Notes under the pieces: generated by a model
Databases searched by the model: none
The model's input: the letters and a program-made list of their open reading frames with translations, nothing else
Told to the model about the DNA's origin: nothing
Shown: piece after piece, positions 25,702 through 34,319 of the stretch
How positions within the stretch are numbered: the first letter of the stretch is position 1
Layout of the letters: each line of letters opens with the position of its first letter
NCBI RefSeq assembly: GCF_001885615.1
Contig: NZ_LSRN01000024.1
Coordinates: 1-42,773, forward strand
DNA from: Alkalibacterium sp. 20
GTDB lineage: Bacteria > Bacillota > Bacilli > Lactobacillales > Carnobacteriaceae_A
Direction of reading: 5' to 3'
Length of the DNA stretch: 42,773 bases
Translations under genes and position numbers: made by a program

Positions 25702-27251
25702 AATCTCAAGCAGCCGTTGATACAAAAGGAATTAACGAGAAGAAGCGTATTTCTTTAAGATGGAAATGGACTATCGGGGCTGCCATCGCACTATTTTTAA
25801 CATACACTATATTTTCAACTATTTTGTTCATTACCTTTCAACAAATCATGATAGAAAATGAACAACAAGCAGTTAGAAATGTGATGGTGAATTTAACGGA
25901 ACGATTTGGACAAAACTTTTATGATTTAACAGAAGAAGATGTTGCAGAAACATTGAATCAGCAGGAAATGTATTTAACACCTGAAATGCCGATTATGGAA
26001 GAAGCTCAAAATCAGAGAAGTACACCGTTGCGTGCGAGCCAAGGTAGCATTGTTATAAGAGTATATAACACTAGTGAACAACTTTTATATGAAACGAATG
26101 ATGTTGATATAGAGTTTATACCTAAAGAGACCCTGCAAATCGAAACTATAGAAAAGGGGCCGAGTGGTGAAGCCTTATCGGCAACAACACCAGTTTACTC
26201 GTTCTTAAATAATGAAAGAATTGGCTACGTCCAAGTAATCAACACGTTGTCATCTTATCATCAGCTTTTCAGAAGTGTTTTAGGGGCAATATTGCTGACT
26301 GGAGTCATCGCGTTACTGTTCAGTGGAGTCATCGGTTATATTATTGCCATCTCATTCCTTCAGCCGATTCGTCGATTGACTGAAGCCATGCACATCGTTG
26401 AAAAAGATCCGGAATCCCGTGATCGTATTGATGTGGGAGATGGTAACGATGAATTGACTGAGTTAGCCAATGCGTATAACTCGATGCTGGACCGTATGCA
26501 GCGCAACATCGAACAGCAAAAACAGTTTGTTGAAGATGTGTCGCATGAGTTACGCACACCTGTCGCAGTGGTTGAAGGTCATATGAAGCTCTTGAACCGT
26601 TGGGGCAAAGATGATCCGGTCGTTTTAGATGAATCACTGAGTGCGTCTCTTCAAGAAATCGAACGAATGAAGAGTTTGGTTCAGGAAATGCTCGACTTGT
26701 CTCGTGCTGAACAAGTCGAAATTCATTACAAAAACGAACGGACATCAGTTAGAGAACTTATCAATCAAACCTATAATAACTTTAAACTGGTTCATCCGGA
26801 CTTTACCTTTATCCTGGATGATGATTTGGAAAAAGAGGTGTACATCAATATTTATCGCAATCACTTGGAACAGATTCTCATCATCCTACTTGATAATGCG
26901 GTGAAATATTCTACAAATCGCCATGTTGTTCATTTAAGCGTGTCCGATGATGGACCGAAAATTCAAATCGCTATTCAAGATTTTGGTGAAGGAATGACTG
27001 AAGAAGACACTGAGAAAATCTTCCATCGTTTTTACCGTGTAGACAAAGCGAGAAGTCGTCACAAAGGTGGTAACGGTTTAGGGTTGTCAATTGCCAAACA
27101 GCTGGTAGAAGGCTATCATGGTAAGGTTTGGGTTGAAAGTGTCCTGGATCATGGCTCTATTTTCAGAATTGAATTACCTAAACTAAATGAAAAAGATTTG
27201 AAAAAAATAGAAGAATCTGAACGAGCTACTAAAGCTTTAACCAAGCAATGA
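25698..27251 (+). CDS. Sensor histidine kinase (ArlS/CsrS-like)
   Basis: The 517-residue kinase has membrane helices near 23-48 and 192-220 around an extracellular domain of about 140 residues, then HAMP, and a dimerisation domain with the phospho-acceptor His283 in VSHELRTPVAVVEGH. The ATPase domain has an N box in IILLDNAVKYS, G1 DFGEGMT and G2 GGNGLGLSIAK. It starts with GTG 25698 inside the regulator stop region (GTGA), a translationally coupled pair. The signal sensed is unknown. Confidence 0.93.
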   Translation: MKSQAAVDTKGINEKKRISLRWKWTIGAAIALFLTYTIFSTILFITFQQIMIENEQQAVRNVMVNLTERFGQNFYDLTEEDVAETLNQQEMYLTPEMPIMEEAQNQRSTPLRASQGSIVIRVYNTSEQLLYETNDVDIEFIPKETLQIETIEKGPSGEALSATTPVYSFLNNERIGYVQVINTLSSYHQLFRSVLGAILLTGVIALLFSGVIGYIIAISFLQPIRRLTEAMHIVEKDPESRDRIDVGDGNDELTELANAYNSMLDRMQRNIEQQKQFVEDVSHELRTPVAVVEGHMKLLNRWGKDDPVVLDESLSASLQEIERMKSLVQEMLDLSRAEQVEIHYKNERTSVRELINQTYNNFKLVHPDFTFILDDDLEKEVYINIYRNHLEQILIILLDNAVKYSTNRHVVHLSVSDDGPKIQIAIQDFGEGMTEEDTEKIFHRFYRVDKARSRHKGGNGLGLSIAKQLVEGYHGKVWVESVLDHGSIFRIELPKLNEKDLKKIEESERATKALTKQ

Positions 27252-27260
27252 AAATGAATA

Positions 27261-27309
27261 AACCTCCGCAACATACTAATCTTGGTATGTTGCGGAGGTT
27301 TTTTTTTCA
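27261..27309 (+). terminator. Terminator of the two-component operon
   Basis: A perfect 16-bp stem (27261-27276 with 27285-27300, aacctccgcaacatac) has an 8-nt loop and about ten T residues. Confidence 0.95.
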
Positions 27310-27391
27310 TGAAATTTAATGATAAATGAATTGGATGGATAGTTAATACTATAGATGAATAAGAAATTTAAAGAATATGAGGAGGTTGAAA

Positions 27392-28273
27392 ATGGAAAAA
27401 TCAGCTAGAAAGAAATCATATCAGTTGCAATACCTGGAATCTTTGAATGCCAGAACCAAATCACCATATTCTCAGCAACAGTATCTGTTGAATTTGAAAA
27501 AAGGATATGAGGGAGAACAGCAATTTGATGAAAGGATCGAAGAATATTTTGAAGATGATGTGACAGTTATAAACGATTTACTTGTTTCGTATAACGGATC
27601 GACCGCACAAATAGATACGTTGCTGGTTATAGGGGATACGTTTTACTTGTATGAAATCAAAAATTACGAAGGAGAATTTCAGAAATTACCGGGTCAATTT
27701 CGGAAGCTAAACGGTCAGGAATTCATTTGTCCAAGTGTTCAATTAAATCGAACTAAAAAAGTTCTGGAACAAATGACTAGTCAATGGAATGAAACGGTCG
27801 AAATTAAACCTTACGTCCTTTTTATTAATGCGTCATTTACTTTATTTGATGCTAATATAACTGATCCGTTTATACTGCCGACCCAAATAAATAGACACCT
27901 GAAAAAACTTAAAAATAGGAACACGAAATTATCCAAAGCACAGGTTAATATCGTAAACAAACTAAAGTCAGAGCAGATAAGTAATGAAAGGTATAAAGAG
28001 ACTTCTCATGAATTTAGATATGAGGATTTTAGAAAGGGAATAATTTGCAGTGACTGTCAGTCATTTAATGTACATTTGAGTCAGCGCCAAGCAAGCTGTC
28101 AGGAATGCGGAGGCATCTACAGCATAGATAAAGTGATATTAAATCATATAAAGGAGATCGATCGGTTGTTTCCAGATGTGCCAATTACAACCTTGCTGAT
28201 TAATGATTGGGTAGACGATAGAGTGTCAGTGAGACGAATAAGGTCTTACTTAAAAGAAAATCCGATTATTTGA
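27392..28273 (+). CDS. NERD domain protein with C-terminal zinc ribbon
   Basis: The 293-residue protein has a NERD (nuclease-related) domain at about 35-150: GYEGEQQFDERI, then ydloop residues in QIDTLLVIGDTFYLYEIKNYEG, which holds the Asp and Glu-x-Lys of the restriction-endonuclease-like fold. A zinc ribbon follows near 211-232 (CSDC, then CQEC 13 residues later) and a helical tail. No signal peptide or helix in the membrane is seen. ATG 27392 follows GAGGAGG; ATG 27377 lies in that site. It is a single gene between a strong terminator and the 51-bp repeat array. NERD proteins are proposed to act on nucleic acids, but very few have been tested. Confidence 0.8.
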   Translation: MEKSARKKSYQLQYLESLNARTKSPYSQQQYLLNLKKGYEGEQQFDERIEEYFEDDVTVINDLLVSYNGSTAQIDTLLVIGDTFYLYEIKNYEGEFQKLPGQFRKLNGQEFICPSVQLNRTKKVLEQMTSQWNETVEIKPYVLFINASFTLFDANITDPFILPTQINRHLKKLKNRNTKLSKAQVNIVNKLKSEQISNERYKETSHEFRYEDFRKGIICSDCQSFNVHLSQRQASCQECGGIYSIDKVILNHIKEIDRLFPDVPITTLLINDWVDDRVSVRRIRSYLKENPII

Positions 28274-28299
28274 TTCATATTTCAAACATGAAAGCTACG

Positions 28300-28734
28300 A
28301 TGACTAACTCACGAGCGGAAAAAACCTGAGTCTGTCATTCGTAGGGTGAAATGACAAACTCACGAGCGGAAAAAACCTGAGTCTGTCATTCGTAGGGTGA
28401 AATGACAAACTCACAAACAGGAAAAACCTGAGTCTGTCATTCGTAGGGTGAAATGACAAACTCACGAACAGGAAAAACCTGAGTCTGTCATTCGTAGGGT
28501 GAAATGACAAACTCACGAACAGGAAAAACTTGAGTCTGTCATATGGAGGGTGAAATGACAAACTCACGAGCGGAAAAAATCTGAGCCTGCCATACGAAGG
28601 GTGAAATGACCAACTCACGAGCGGAAAAAATCTGAGCCTGTCATACGGAGGGTGAAATGACAAACTCACGAGCGGGAAAAATCTGAGTCTGTCATACGGA
28701 CGGCGAAATGACCAACTCATGAGAACATAAAACC
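28300..28734 (+). repeat. Tandem array of 51-bp palindromic repeats (8 full copies and one partial)
   Basis: Copies start at 28300, 28351, 28402, 28453, 28504, 28555, 28606, 28657 and 28708 (27 bp of the last), an exact 51-bp period. Each begins with ATGAC-NAACTCA and has TGAG-N3-GTCAT about 15 bp later, so each unit can fold as a hairpin; then comes a linker ending in AGGGTGAA. Copies 1-4 and 5-8 form two variant groups. No spacers separate the units. The minus strand stays open throughout because the period is a multiple of three, but there is no ribosome site. The function is unknown. Confidence 0.95.
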
Positions 28735-28862
28735 GTGGGTTAAAAATAAAACAGTCAATACCTAAGAAGGAAAGCAATCGCTCAGGCGATTGCTTATCAA
28801 TGAAAGATCTAAAAAAATTAAAATGAAACAACGTGTCATCGGACACGTCGTTATCCAATTAA
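28735..28862. other. Gene-free spacer with one hairpin
   Basis: No gene is seen. aagcaatcgc (28772-28781) pairs perfectly with gcgattgctt (28786-28795) around a TCAG loop. There is no T run on the plus strand and only a mixed TTCCTTCTT on the minus strand. Confidence 0.4.
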
Positions 28863-28902
28863 AAAAGATAAAGAAAAAGGAGACTCAGCTGAGTCTCCTT
28901 TT
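28863..28902 (-). terminator. Terminator of yidC
   Basis: A perfect 28-bp palindrome (28875-28902, arm aaaaggagactcag) is followed on the minus strand by a T-rich tract. Confidence 0.85.
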
Positions 28903-28912
28903 GTCATAATAA

Positions 28913-29890
28913 TTAGTCACGTTGTTGTTTACCTGAATTGCGGAGCTCTTTCTGTTCGAACGGGCTCTGGTTACGACGTTTGTTTCTAGCGGATGGTGCC
29001 TGTTTTACTTGATTAAGCTTCGTGTCAGTTTCAGTAGCTTGTACTGTTTTACGTTCACGTAACTTACGCTTAATAATAGGTTTGCCACCGTGTTTTTTCT
29101 CCATCTCTTTTTCTAATTTTGGTTTGTAGTATAAATTAGTGATAAGAGATTGACCGATTGCTACAAAACCACCAGCAAACCAGTATAATGTTAGTCCGGC
29201 TGGACCAGTGATTGAGAACATCAGAATCATCACTGGACTCATGTACATCATTGCGCCTGATTGCTTGCGCGTTTCTTCGGGCATGCCTGCCTGCATGACT
29301 TTAGTTTGAACGAGATAAACAACACCAGTCACTACGGCGAGTGGAATACTGCTTTCACCCAAATTAATCCCCAGCCATGAAGCGCTCTGAATAGATTCGG
29401 ACATTCGAATGGCCTGGAACATTGCTGTAAAGACCGGCAGTTGAATGAGCAGCGGTAAACATCCTGACAAACCGCCTAACATATTAACGTTATTCTCTTT
29501 GTAAATTTCCATCATTTCTGCTTGTAATGTCTGTTTTTCCTTAGCATCGTCTGTTTCTTTCATTTCTGCCTGTATTTCATCGGTAACAGGTTTAACTGTT
29601 GCCATCTTAGCCTGCTGCTCTAAAGTTGCACGCTGCTGTTTGATTGATAAGGGTAAGATGAGGATACGAACGATAATGGTAATGACAATAATTGCCAGTC
29701 CGTAACTTCCAGTTATATCTGCTAGTATTTCTATGAACTGTTGTGTAGGTAAAACGAGATAATCAAATAAAAATTGAGAAAAGCCACCAGTAGGCGTTCC
29801 ACTTTCGTCAACTCTCATACAACCTGATAAGAACAAAACGATGGAAAGCATTCCACCTGATAAAAGCCATCTTTTAGTACGGTTTTTCAA
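28913..29890 (-). CDS. yidC: YidC/Oxa1 family membrane insertase, lipoprotein form
   Basis: The 325-residue protein inserts and folds membrane proteins with or without SecYEG. It has a lipoprotein signal ending LSGC with Cys24, five membrane segments, and the conserved Arg75 in TIIVRILILPL that sits in the hydrophilic groove. The basic tail (from about 255, RKLRERK and RNKRRN) is typical of the YidC2 type that contacts ribosomes. The frame starts at TTG 29890, with AAAGGA about 10 nt upstream. Its own terminator lies just after the stop. A second YidC is usual in these bacteria but not in this window. Confidence 0.93.
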   Translation of the reverse strand: MKNRTKRWLLSGGMLSIVLFLSGCMRVDESGTPTGGFSQFLFDYLVLPTQQFIEILADITGSYGLAIIVITIIVRILILPLSIKQQRATLEQQAKMATVKPVTDEIQAEMKETDDAKEKQTLQAEMMEIYKENNVNMLGGLSGCLPLLIQLPVFTAMFQAIRMSESIQSASWLGINLGESSIPLAVVTGVVYLVQTKVMQAGMPEETRKQSGAMMYMSPVMILMFSITGPAGLTLYWFAGGFVAIGQSLITNLYYKPKLEKEMEKKHGGKPIIKRKLRERKTVQATETDTKLNQVKQAPSARNKRRNQSPFEQKELRNSGKQQRD

Positions 29891-29974
29891 TTGTATTCAA
29901 TCCTTTAAGTTTATATTAGTGGTACTCTATTGCTTTCACGCTATTCACCACTATACCTTAATAGAAGAAAGAAT

Positions 29975-30346
29975 TCAATTAACTTGAGAAAAATTCGTTT
30001 TTTCTTCAATCTTGTCGTCATAAGTAACGACTACTTTGTCAACATCAGCAGCGGGAGAAGGCCCCTTGCGTAATGCTTCAATAAATTGACTCAATTGTTT
30101 TTCGTCACCAACGGCTTCAACATAAACAGTTCCGTCAGATTCATTACGTACGATCCCTTTGACACCTGCTTCATCCGCTGCTTGTTTTGCAGAAAAACGA
30201 AAGCCGACACCCTGGACGCGTCCCGAAATAGTGGCGCGCATTTTTTGCTGGCCGTTATTTTCCATCGCTTCATTTGTATAAATGATTTCACCATTTGACT
30301 CTCTGTTTTTTCCCTTTTCAAAAAAATCTTTATATAAAGAACCCAT
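29975..30346 (-). CDS. Acylphosphatase with N-terminal extension
   Basis: The 123-residue protein has a complete acylphosphatase domain at about 37-123, which hydrolyses carboxyl-phosphate bonds such as acetyl phosphate or acylated proteins. Catalytic Arg50 (VQGVGFRF) and Asn68 (GIVRNESDGTVYVEA) are present. About 35 hydrophilic residues precede the domain, unusual for this small family. The long form is preferred because AAGGGGG lies 8 nt before ATG 30346; an internal ATG at 30265 would give the common length but has no good ribosome site. It is divergent from ftsK. Confidence 0.88.
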   Translation of the reverse strand: MGSLYKDFFEKGKNRESNGEIIYTNEAMENNGQQKMRATISGRVQGVGFRFSAKQAADEAGVKGIVRNESDGTVYVEAVGDEKQLSQFIEALRKGPSPAADVDKVVVTYDDKIEEKTNFSQVN

Positions 30347-30484
30347 TGTGAATCCCCCTTTTAGTATTTACTGATTACTTTCCTGATATAGTATCAGTTT
30401 ACTTGTACAGAGACGTCCAGGTCAAAAGAAAGCCATCAGGGTCTAGTTAAAGTGAGGGCTGACCTATTTTGATTCTATTTTTCA

Positions 30485-30493
30485 TGCTATAAT
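30485..30493 (+). promoter_or_regulatory. Extended -10 promoter of ftsK
   Basis: TGCTATAAT lies 31 bp before the start codon. The -35 region is weak. Confidence 0.5.
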
Positions 30494-30523
30494 AAACCAG
30501 AATATGTAGGAAGGAGTGCAGAA

Positions 30524-32866
30524 ATGACACGAACAAAAAAACGAGGAAGACCAAAGAAAAAACAGCACAAAGTGGCTCCCGAATGGATAGGATTTATTTT
30601 ATCATTTATGAGTATCTTAACGTTAGGATCATTCGGCTTTGTTGGTAGATTCTTTACTAATGTGCTAAGATTTTTCGTGGGTGAAACTTACGCATTTTCA
30701 GCTATTATTTTACTGGGACTAGGGATATATCTTATACTTAAAGGTGACTGGCCAAGTTTGAAAGGAACCAAAACAAAAGGAGTCGCCCTGCTTTATACAG
30801 CATGGTTAGTCTTTTTACATTCAAGATGGTTTGCGCCTATTATCAATGATTCGATCAACAGTGTCGTGGCGACCTGGCGTTTTTTCTGGCCACAATTCAC
30901 ATCAAACAGCATTGGGACTCCTCTGGGCGGGGGAATAATAGGCTCGATATTCTTTAGTGCAAGTTATTTCCTCTTCAGCGTTGTAGGTACTTACTTGATG
31001 ATTGTTGCGCTAGTCTTTTTTGGAATCATGACATTTTTCCAATTTTCCTATCGGGATTTATTTGACCGGATAAGAAATGCATTGAAAGCAGTGATGAGTT
31101 GGGTAGAAAATGGGCTTAAACAATTGAGAGCCAAATGGGTTAAGAAGTCTAAATCCAAGAAATCCAAACCGAAAAAGAAAACTATAAGCACGACCTCTCA
31201 AGAAGTCGTTCCACAGAACACTCGTCTTAATGAAGCAAGCGAGTCGACAGAACAGAATCAGGAATCTGAACAAACAGCCTTAGAGATAGAAGGTTATCAG
31301 GAACTTCAGGCTAAATATGAACAAAAAGCCAACAAAAATAAACAATCCTCAAAAGCGAAAAAACCTGATCAAGATGGTGACGGTTCTGAGGAAGAAGCAC
31401 CGGTGGATTTTGAAATTGGTGAAGAAGAGAACCAGTCATATAAACTGCCGCCCGTGTCTTTACTGGACGAACATGAAGCAATTGATCAGTCGGATGAATA
31501 TTCGATCATCCAGAAAAATGTAAAAAAATTGGAAGAAACGTTTGAAAGTTTTGGCGTTAAAGCTAAAGTAACCAAAGCGAATCTTGGCCCAGCTGTGACG
31601 AAGTACGAGATCCAACCAGCTACGGGTGTAAAAGTCAGCAAGATCGTTAACTTAACTGATGATTTAGCATTAGCTTTGGCAGCAAAAGACATTCGGATGG
31701 AAGCACCTATTCCCGGTAAATCAGTTATCGGTATAGAAGTGCCGAATTCAGAAGTCAGTATGGTATCTTTCAGAGATACTATCGAAGGACAAATTAATAA
31801 TAAAGAGCGCTTATTGGAAGTGCCCCTAGGACGAGACATTGCGGGTAATGTGGCAATGGCTGATTTATCTAAAATGCCGCACTTGCTTGTAGCAGGGGCA
31901 ACAGGATCTGGGAAGTCCGTTTCCATCAACGGCATGATCACGAGTCTGTTGATGAAGGCCAAACCAAATGAAGTGAAAATGATGATGATTGATCCTAAAA
32001 TGGTTGAGCTGAATGTATACAACGGGATACCACATCTGTTGACGCCGGTTGTTACGAATCCTAAGAAAGCGGCTCAGGCACTACATAAAGTCGTACAGGA
32101 GATGGAACGTCGTTATGAATTGTTTGCAGCCAGCGGGACACGTAACATGGAGGGGTACAACCAGTTCGTTAAAAAGAAAAATGACGAAGGATTATTACCA
32201 TTTCCGTATATTGTAGTTATTGTTGACGAGTTGGCTGACTTAATGATGGTTGCTTCAAACGAAGTGGAAGACGCCATTATTAGATTAGCTCAAATGGCAC
32301 GTGCGGCAGGTATCCACATGATCTTGGCGACACAAAGACCGAGTGTGGACGTTATCACAGGTATCATTAAAGCTAACGTACCTTCACGGATCGCGTTCGC
32401 TGTATCCAGTGGAACGGATTCTCGCACCATTTTAGACAGCAATGGGGCTGAAAAATTACTTGGCCGGGGAGACATGCTCTTCCAACCGATGGGAGCCAAT
32501 AAAGCGACCCGTGTCCAAGGTGCCTTCATTTCGGACGAAGAAGTTGAGGCAGTGGTGAACTTTGTTAAAAATCAGCAGGAAGCTAATTATGTCGAAGAAA
32601 TGATTCCTAAAGATGAACCGAAAACACAAGCGGGTGAATCGGAAGATGAATTATACGGTGATGCCGTTGATCTAGTCGTTGAAATGCAGACAGCAAGCAT
32701 TTCATTGCTCCAGAGACGTTTCAGGATCGGTTATAACCGTGCAGCCAGGATCGTCGATGAAATGGAACTGAAAGGCATTGTCGGACCGCATGAAGGATCA
32801 AAACCAAGAGAAGTACTCGTGACCGCTGATTATCTAAACAGTTCGAACGAAAATACGGAAGAATAA
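30524..32866 (+). CDS. ftsK: DNA translocase FtsK/SpoIIIE
   Basis: The 780-residue protein pumps DNA at the division septum and helps resolve chromosome dimers. It has four hydrophobic segments within about 25-190, a charged linker (about 195-305), and a motor domain with Walker A GATGSGKS at 458-465, Walker B in [12 protein letters not shown] and ATQRPSVD. The C-terminal winged-helix gamma domain (about 715-770, [18 protein letters not shown]) reads polar KOPS/SRS sequences. GGAAGGAG precedes ATG 30524. Confidence 0.96.
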   Translation: MTRTKKRGRPKKKQHKVAPEWIGFILSFMSILTLGSFGFVGRFFTNVLRFFVGETYAFSAIILLGLGIYLILKGDWPSLKGTKTKGVALLYTAWLVFLHSRWFAPIINDSINSVVATWRFFWPQFTSNSIGTPLGGGIIGSIFFSASYFLFSVVGTYLMIVALVFFGIMTFFQFSYRDLFDRIRNALKAVMSWVENGLKQLRAKWVKKSKSKKSKPKKKTISTTSQEVVPQNTRLNEASESTEQNQESEQTALEIEGYQELQAKYEQKANKNKQSSKAKKPDQDGDGSEEEAPVDFEIGEEENQSYKLPPVSLLDEHEAIDQSDEYSIIQKNVKKLEETFESFGVKAKVTKANLGPAVTKYEIQPATGVKVSKIVNLTDDLALALAAKDIRMEAPIPGKSVIGIEVPNSEVSMVSFRDTIEGQINNKERLLEVPLGRDIAGNVAMADLSKMPHLLVAGATGSGKSVSINGMITSLLMKAKPNEVKMMMIDPKMVELNVYNGIPHLLTPVVTNPKKAAQALHKVVQEMERRYELFAASGTRNMEGYNQFVKKKNDEGLLPFPYIVVIVDELADLMMVASNEVEDAIIRLAQMARAAGIHMILATQRPSVDVITGIIKANVPSRIAFAVSSGTDSRTILDSNGAEKLLGRGDMLFQPMGANKATRVQGAFISDEEVEAVVNFVKNQQEANYVEEMIPKDEPKTQAGESEDELYGDAVDLVVEMQTASISLLQRRFRIGYNRAARIVDEMELKGIVGPHEGSKPREVLVTADYLNSSNENTEE

Positions 32867-32976
32867 AGTAAATTAAAATTTGAATAGGATATACTTTAAT
32901 TTATTAAAAATTTTTAACTTTCCTTTTTATTACAGGAGTGTTACTATATATCCATGAAAGGGTTAACAGTTTTTTT

Positions 32977-33006
32977 GTTACAGTGTTTTTGATATTATAC
33001 TGTAAC
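32977..33006 (+). promoter_or_regulatory. Inverted repeat at the bmpA promoter, possible operator
   Basis: GTTACAGT (32977-32984) and ACTGTAAC (32999-33006) are perfect 8-bp arms 14 bp apart. The right arm overlaps a candidate -10, TATACT at 32996-33001. No T run follows, so an operator is more likely than a terminator. I do not recognise the binding protein. Confidence 0.45.
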
Positions 33007-33057
33007 AGGGATTCTTCGATCCTTATGATACATAAAAAAATAATAGGGGGAATTATC

Positions 33058-34164
33058 GTGTCAAAAATGAAATTAAGAAGTTTACTAGCAATTGGTTCAT
33101 CAGCTTTTGTATTGGCAGCATGTCAAGGACAAGATGCATCAGATCCAGCAGTTGAGGATCCAGCAACTGATGAAGAAACAGGAACCGATGCTGGTGAAGA
33201 TGCTGGCGAAGATACAGAAGCTGTTGATTTTTCAATTGCTATGATCACAGATGAAGGTGGTGTAGATGACCGTTCATTCAACCAATCTGCTTGGGAAGGT
33301 ATGCAAGCATGGGGAGAAGAACACGGCTTATCAGAAGGCGATGGTTATGCATACTACCAATCAAACGATTCTGCTGACTTCGTTCCAAACTTGAACCAGG
33401 CATTAGCAGAGGACAATGATATCATTTACGGAATCGGTTTTCAGCTTTTAAATTCAATTAATGATGTAGCTGACCAAAATCCGGAACAATACTTCGGTAT
33501 TGTTGATGATATTTCAGATCGTGATAACGTCGTTTCATTAACATTCCGTGACCACGAAGCAGCATTCTTGGCAGGTGTAGCAGCAGCTGAAACAACCGAA
33601 ACAGGCAGAGTCGGATTTATCGGCGGGATTGCTGGTCCAGTTATCGACCGTTTTGAAACAGGATTCACAGCCGGTGTTGCTCATGTTGACGAAAGTATCG
33701 AAGTAGACGTTCAGTATGCTGAATCATTTACTGATGCTGGTATCGGACAACAAGTCGCAGCTGGTATGTACGCAGCTGGTGCAGACGTTGTTTATCACGC
33801 TGCCGGTGCTGTAGGTAATGGTGTGTTTACTGAAGCTCGTAACCGTATGGAATCAGACGCAGATGCTCAACTTTGGGTAATCGGTGTTGACCGTGACCAA
33901 GAAGAAGAAGGCGAATATGATGGTGGAAACCTCACATTAACTTCAACTATTAAAGCTGTAGGTTCTTCTATCTCACAATCAGCTAACCTAACAATGGATG
34001 AAGGCTTCCCTGGTGGAGAAAACATTGCTTACGGTTTAGAAGAAGAAGGCGTCGACTTAGTACAAGGAAACATGGCTGACGAAGCATGGTCATCTGTACA
34101 GGATGCACGTCAGGGAATTGTTGATGGAGACATCGAAGTTCCAGAATTCTCATACAGTGAGTAA
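33058..34164 (+). CDS. bmpA: BmpA/PnrA-type nucleoside-binding lipoprotein
   Basis: The 368-residue lipoprotein (lipobox VLAAC, Cys22) belongs to the basic membrane protein family, the binding component of purine and other nucleoside ABC importers such as BmpDEFG. The mature protein starts with an acidic linker of about 35 residues (Asp, Glu, Thr), followed by the periplasmic-binding fold with GGVDDRSFNQSAWEGM and a hinge region with IGVDRDQ. GTG 33058 was chosen with AGGGGG upstream; the longer frame crosses the promoter. A hairpin follows, then the ATPase and permease genes. Confidence 0.93.
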   Translation: MSKMKLRSLLAIGSSAFVLAACQGQDASDPAVEDPATDEETGTDAGEDAGEDTEAVDFSIAMITDEGGVDDRSFNQSAWEGMQAWGEEHGLSEGDGYAYYQSNDSADFVPNLNQALAEDNDIIYGIGFQLLNSINDVADQNPEQYFGIVDDISDRDNVVSLTFRDHEAAFLAGVAAAETTETGRVGFIGGIAGPVIDRFETGFTAGVAHVDESIEVDVQYAESFTDAGIGQQVAAGMYAAGADVVYHAAGAVGNGVFTEARNRMESDADAQLWVIGVDRDQEEEGEYDGGNLTLTSTIKAVGSSISQSANLTMDEGFPGGENIAYGLEEEGVDLVQGNMADEAWSSVQDARQGIVDGDIEVPEFSYSE

Positions 34165-34198
34165 TAATTAAAAACTGAACAATATAAATTAATAGTTG

Positions 34199-34227
34199 AG
34201 CGCTGGTCTATGGGCTGGCGCTTTTTC
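34199..34227 (+). terminator. Hairpin between bmpA and the ATPase gene
   Basis: gagcgctggt pairs with gctggcgct (with G-U pairs), followed by TTTTT. It may be a partial terminator that gives more binding protein than transporter. Confidence 0.65.
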
Positions 34228-34319
34228 TAATAATTTGATTAAAGTACTTGCACTATAAAGTATGATAAGTGATAATGTTTACTGTTATTAAAATAACGAA
34301 TGACAGGGAGGGACCTATA

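Noticed and set aside
28300-28734. CRISPR array
   Set aside because: Units abut with no unique spacers, and no cas gene is nearby.
28304-28858. 184-codon open frame on the minus strand across the 51-bp array (17-residue repeats rich in Phe, Arg and Pro)
   Set aside because: It is open because the period is a multiple of three. It would start at TTG without a ribosome site, has odd composition, and part of it is ordinary spacer.
32938-33057. Longer N-terminus for the BmpA lipoprotein
   Set aside because: It would cover the promoter dyad and displace the lipoprotein signal.
34199-34319. Riboswitch before the nucleoside transporter ATPase gene
   Set aside because: Only one simple hairpin with a T run is seen; no purine-riboswitch core is recognisable.
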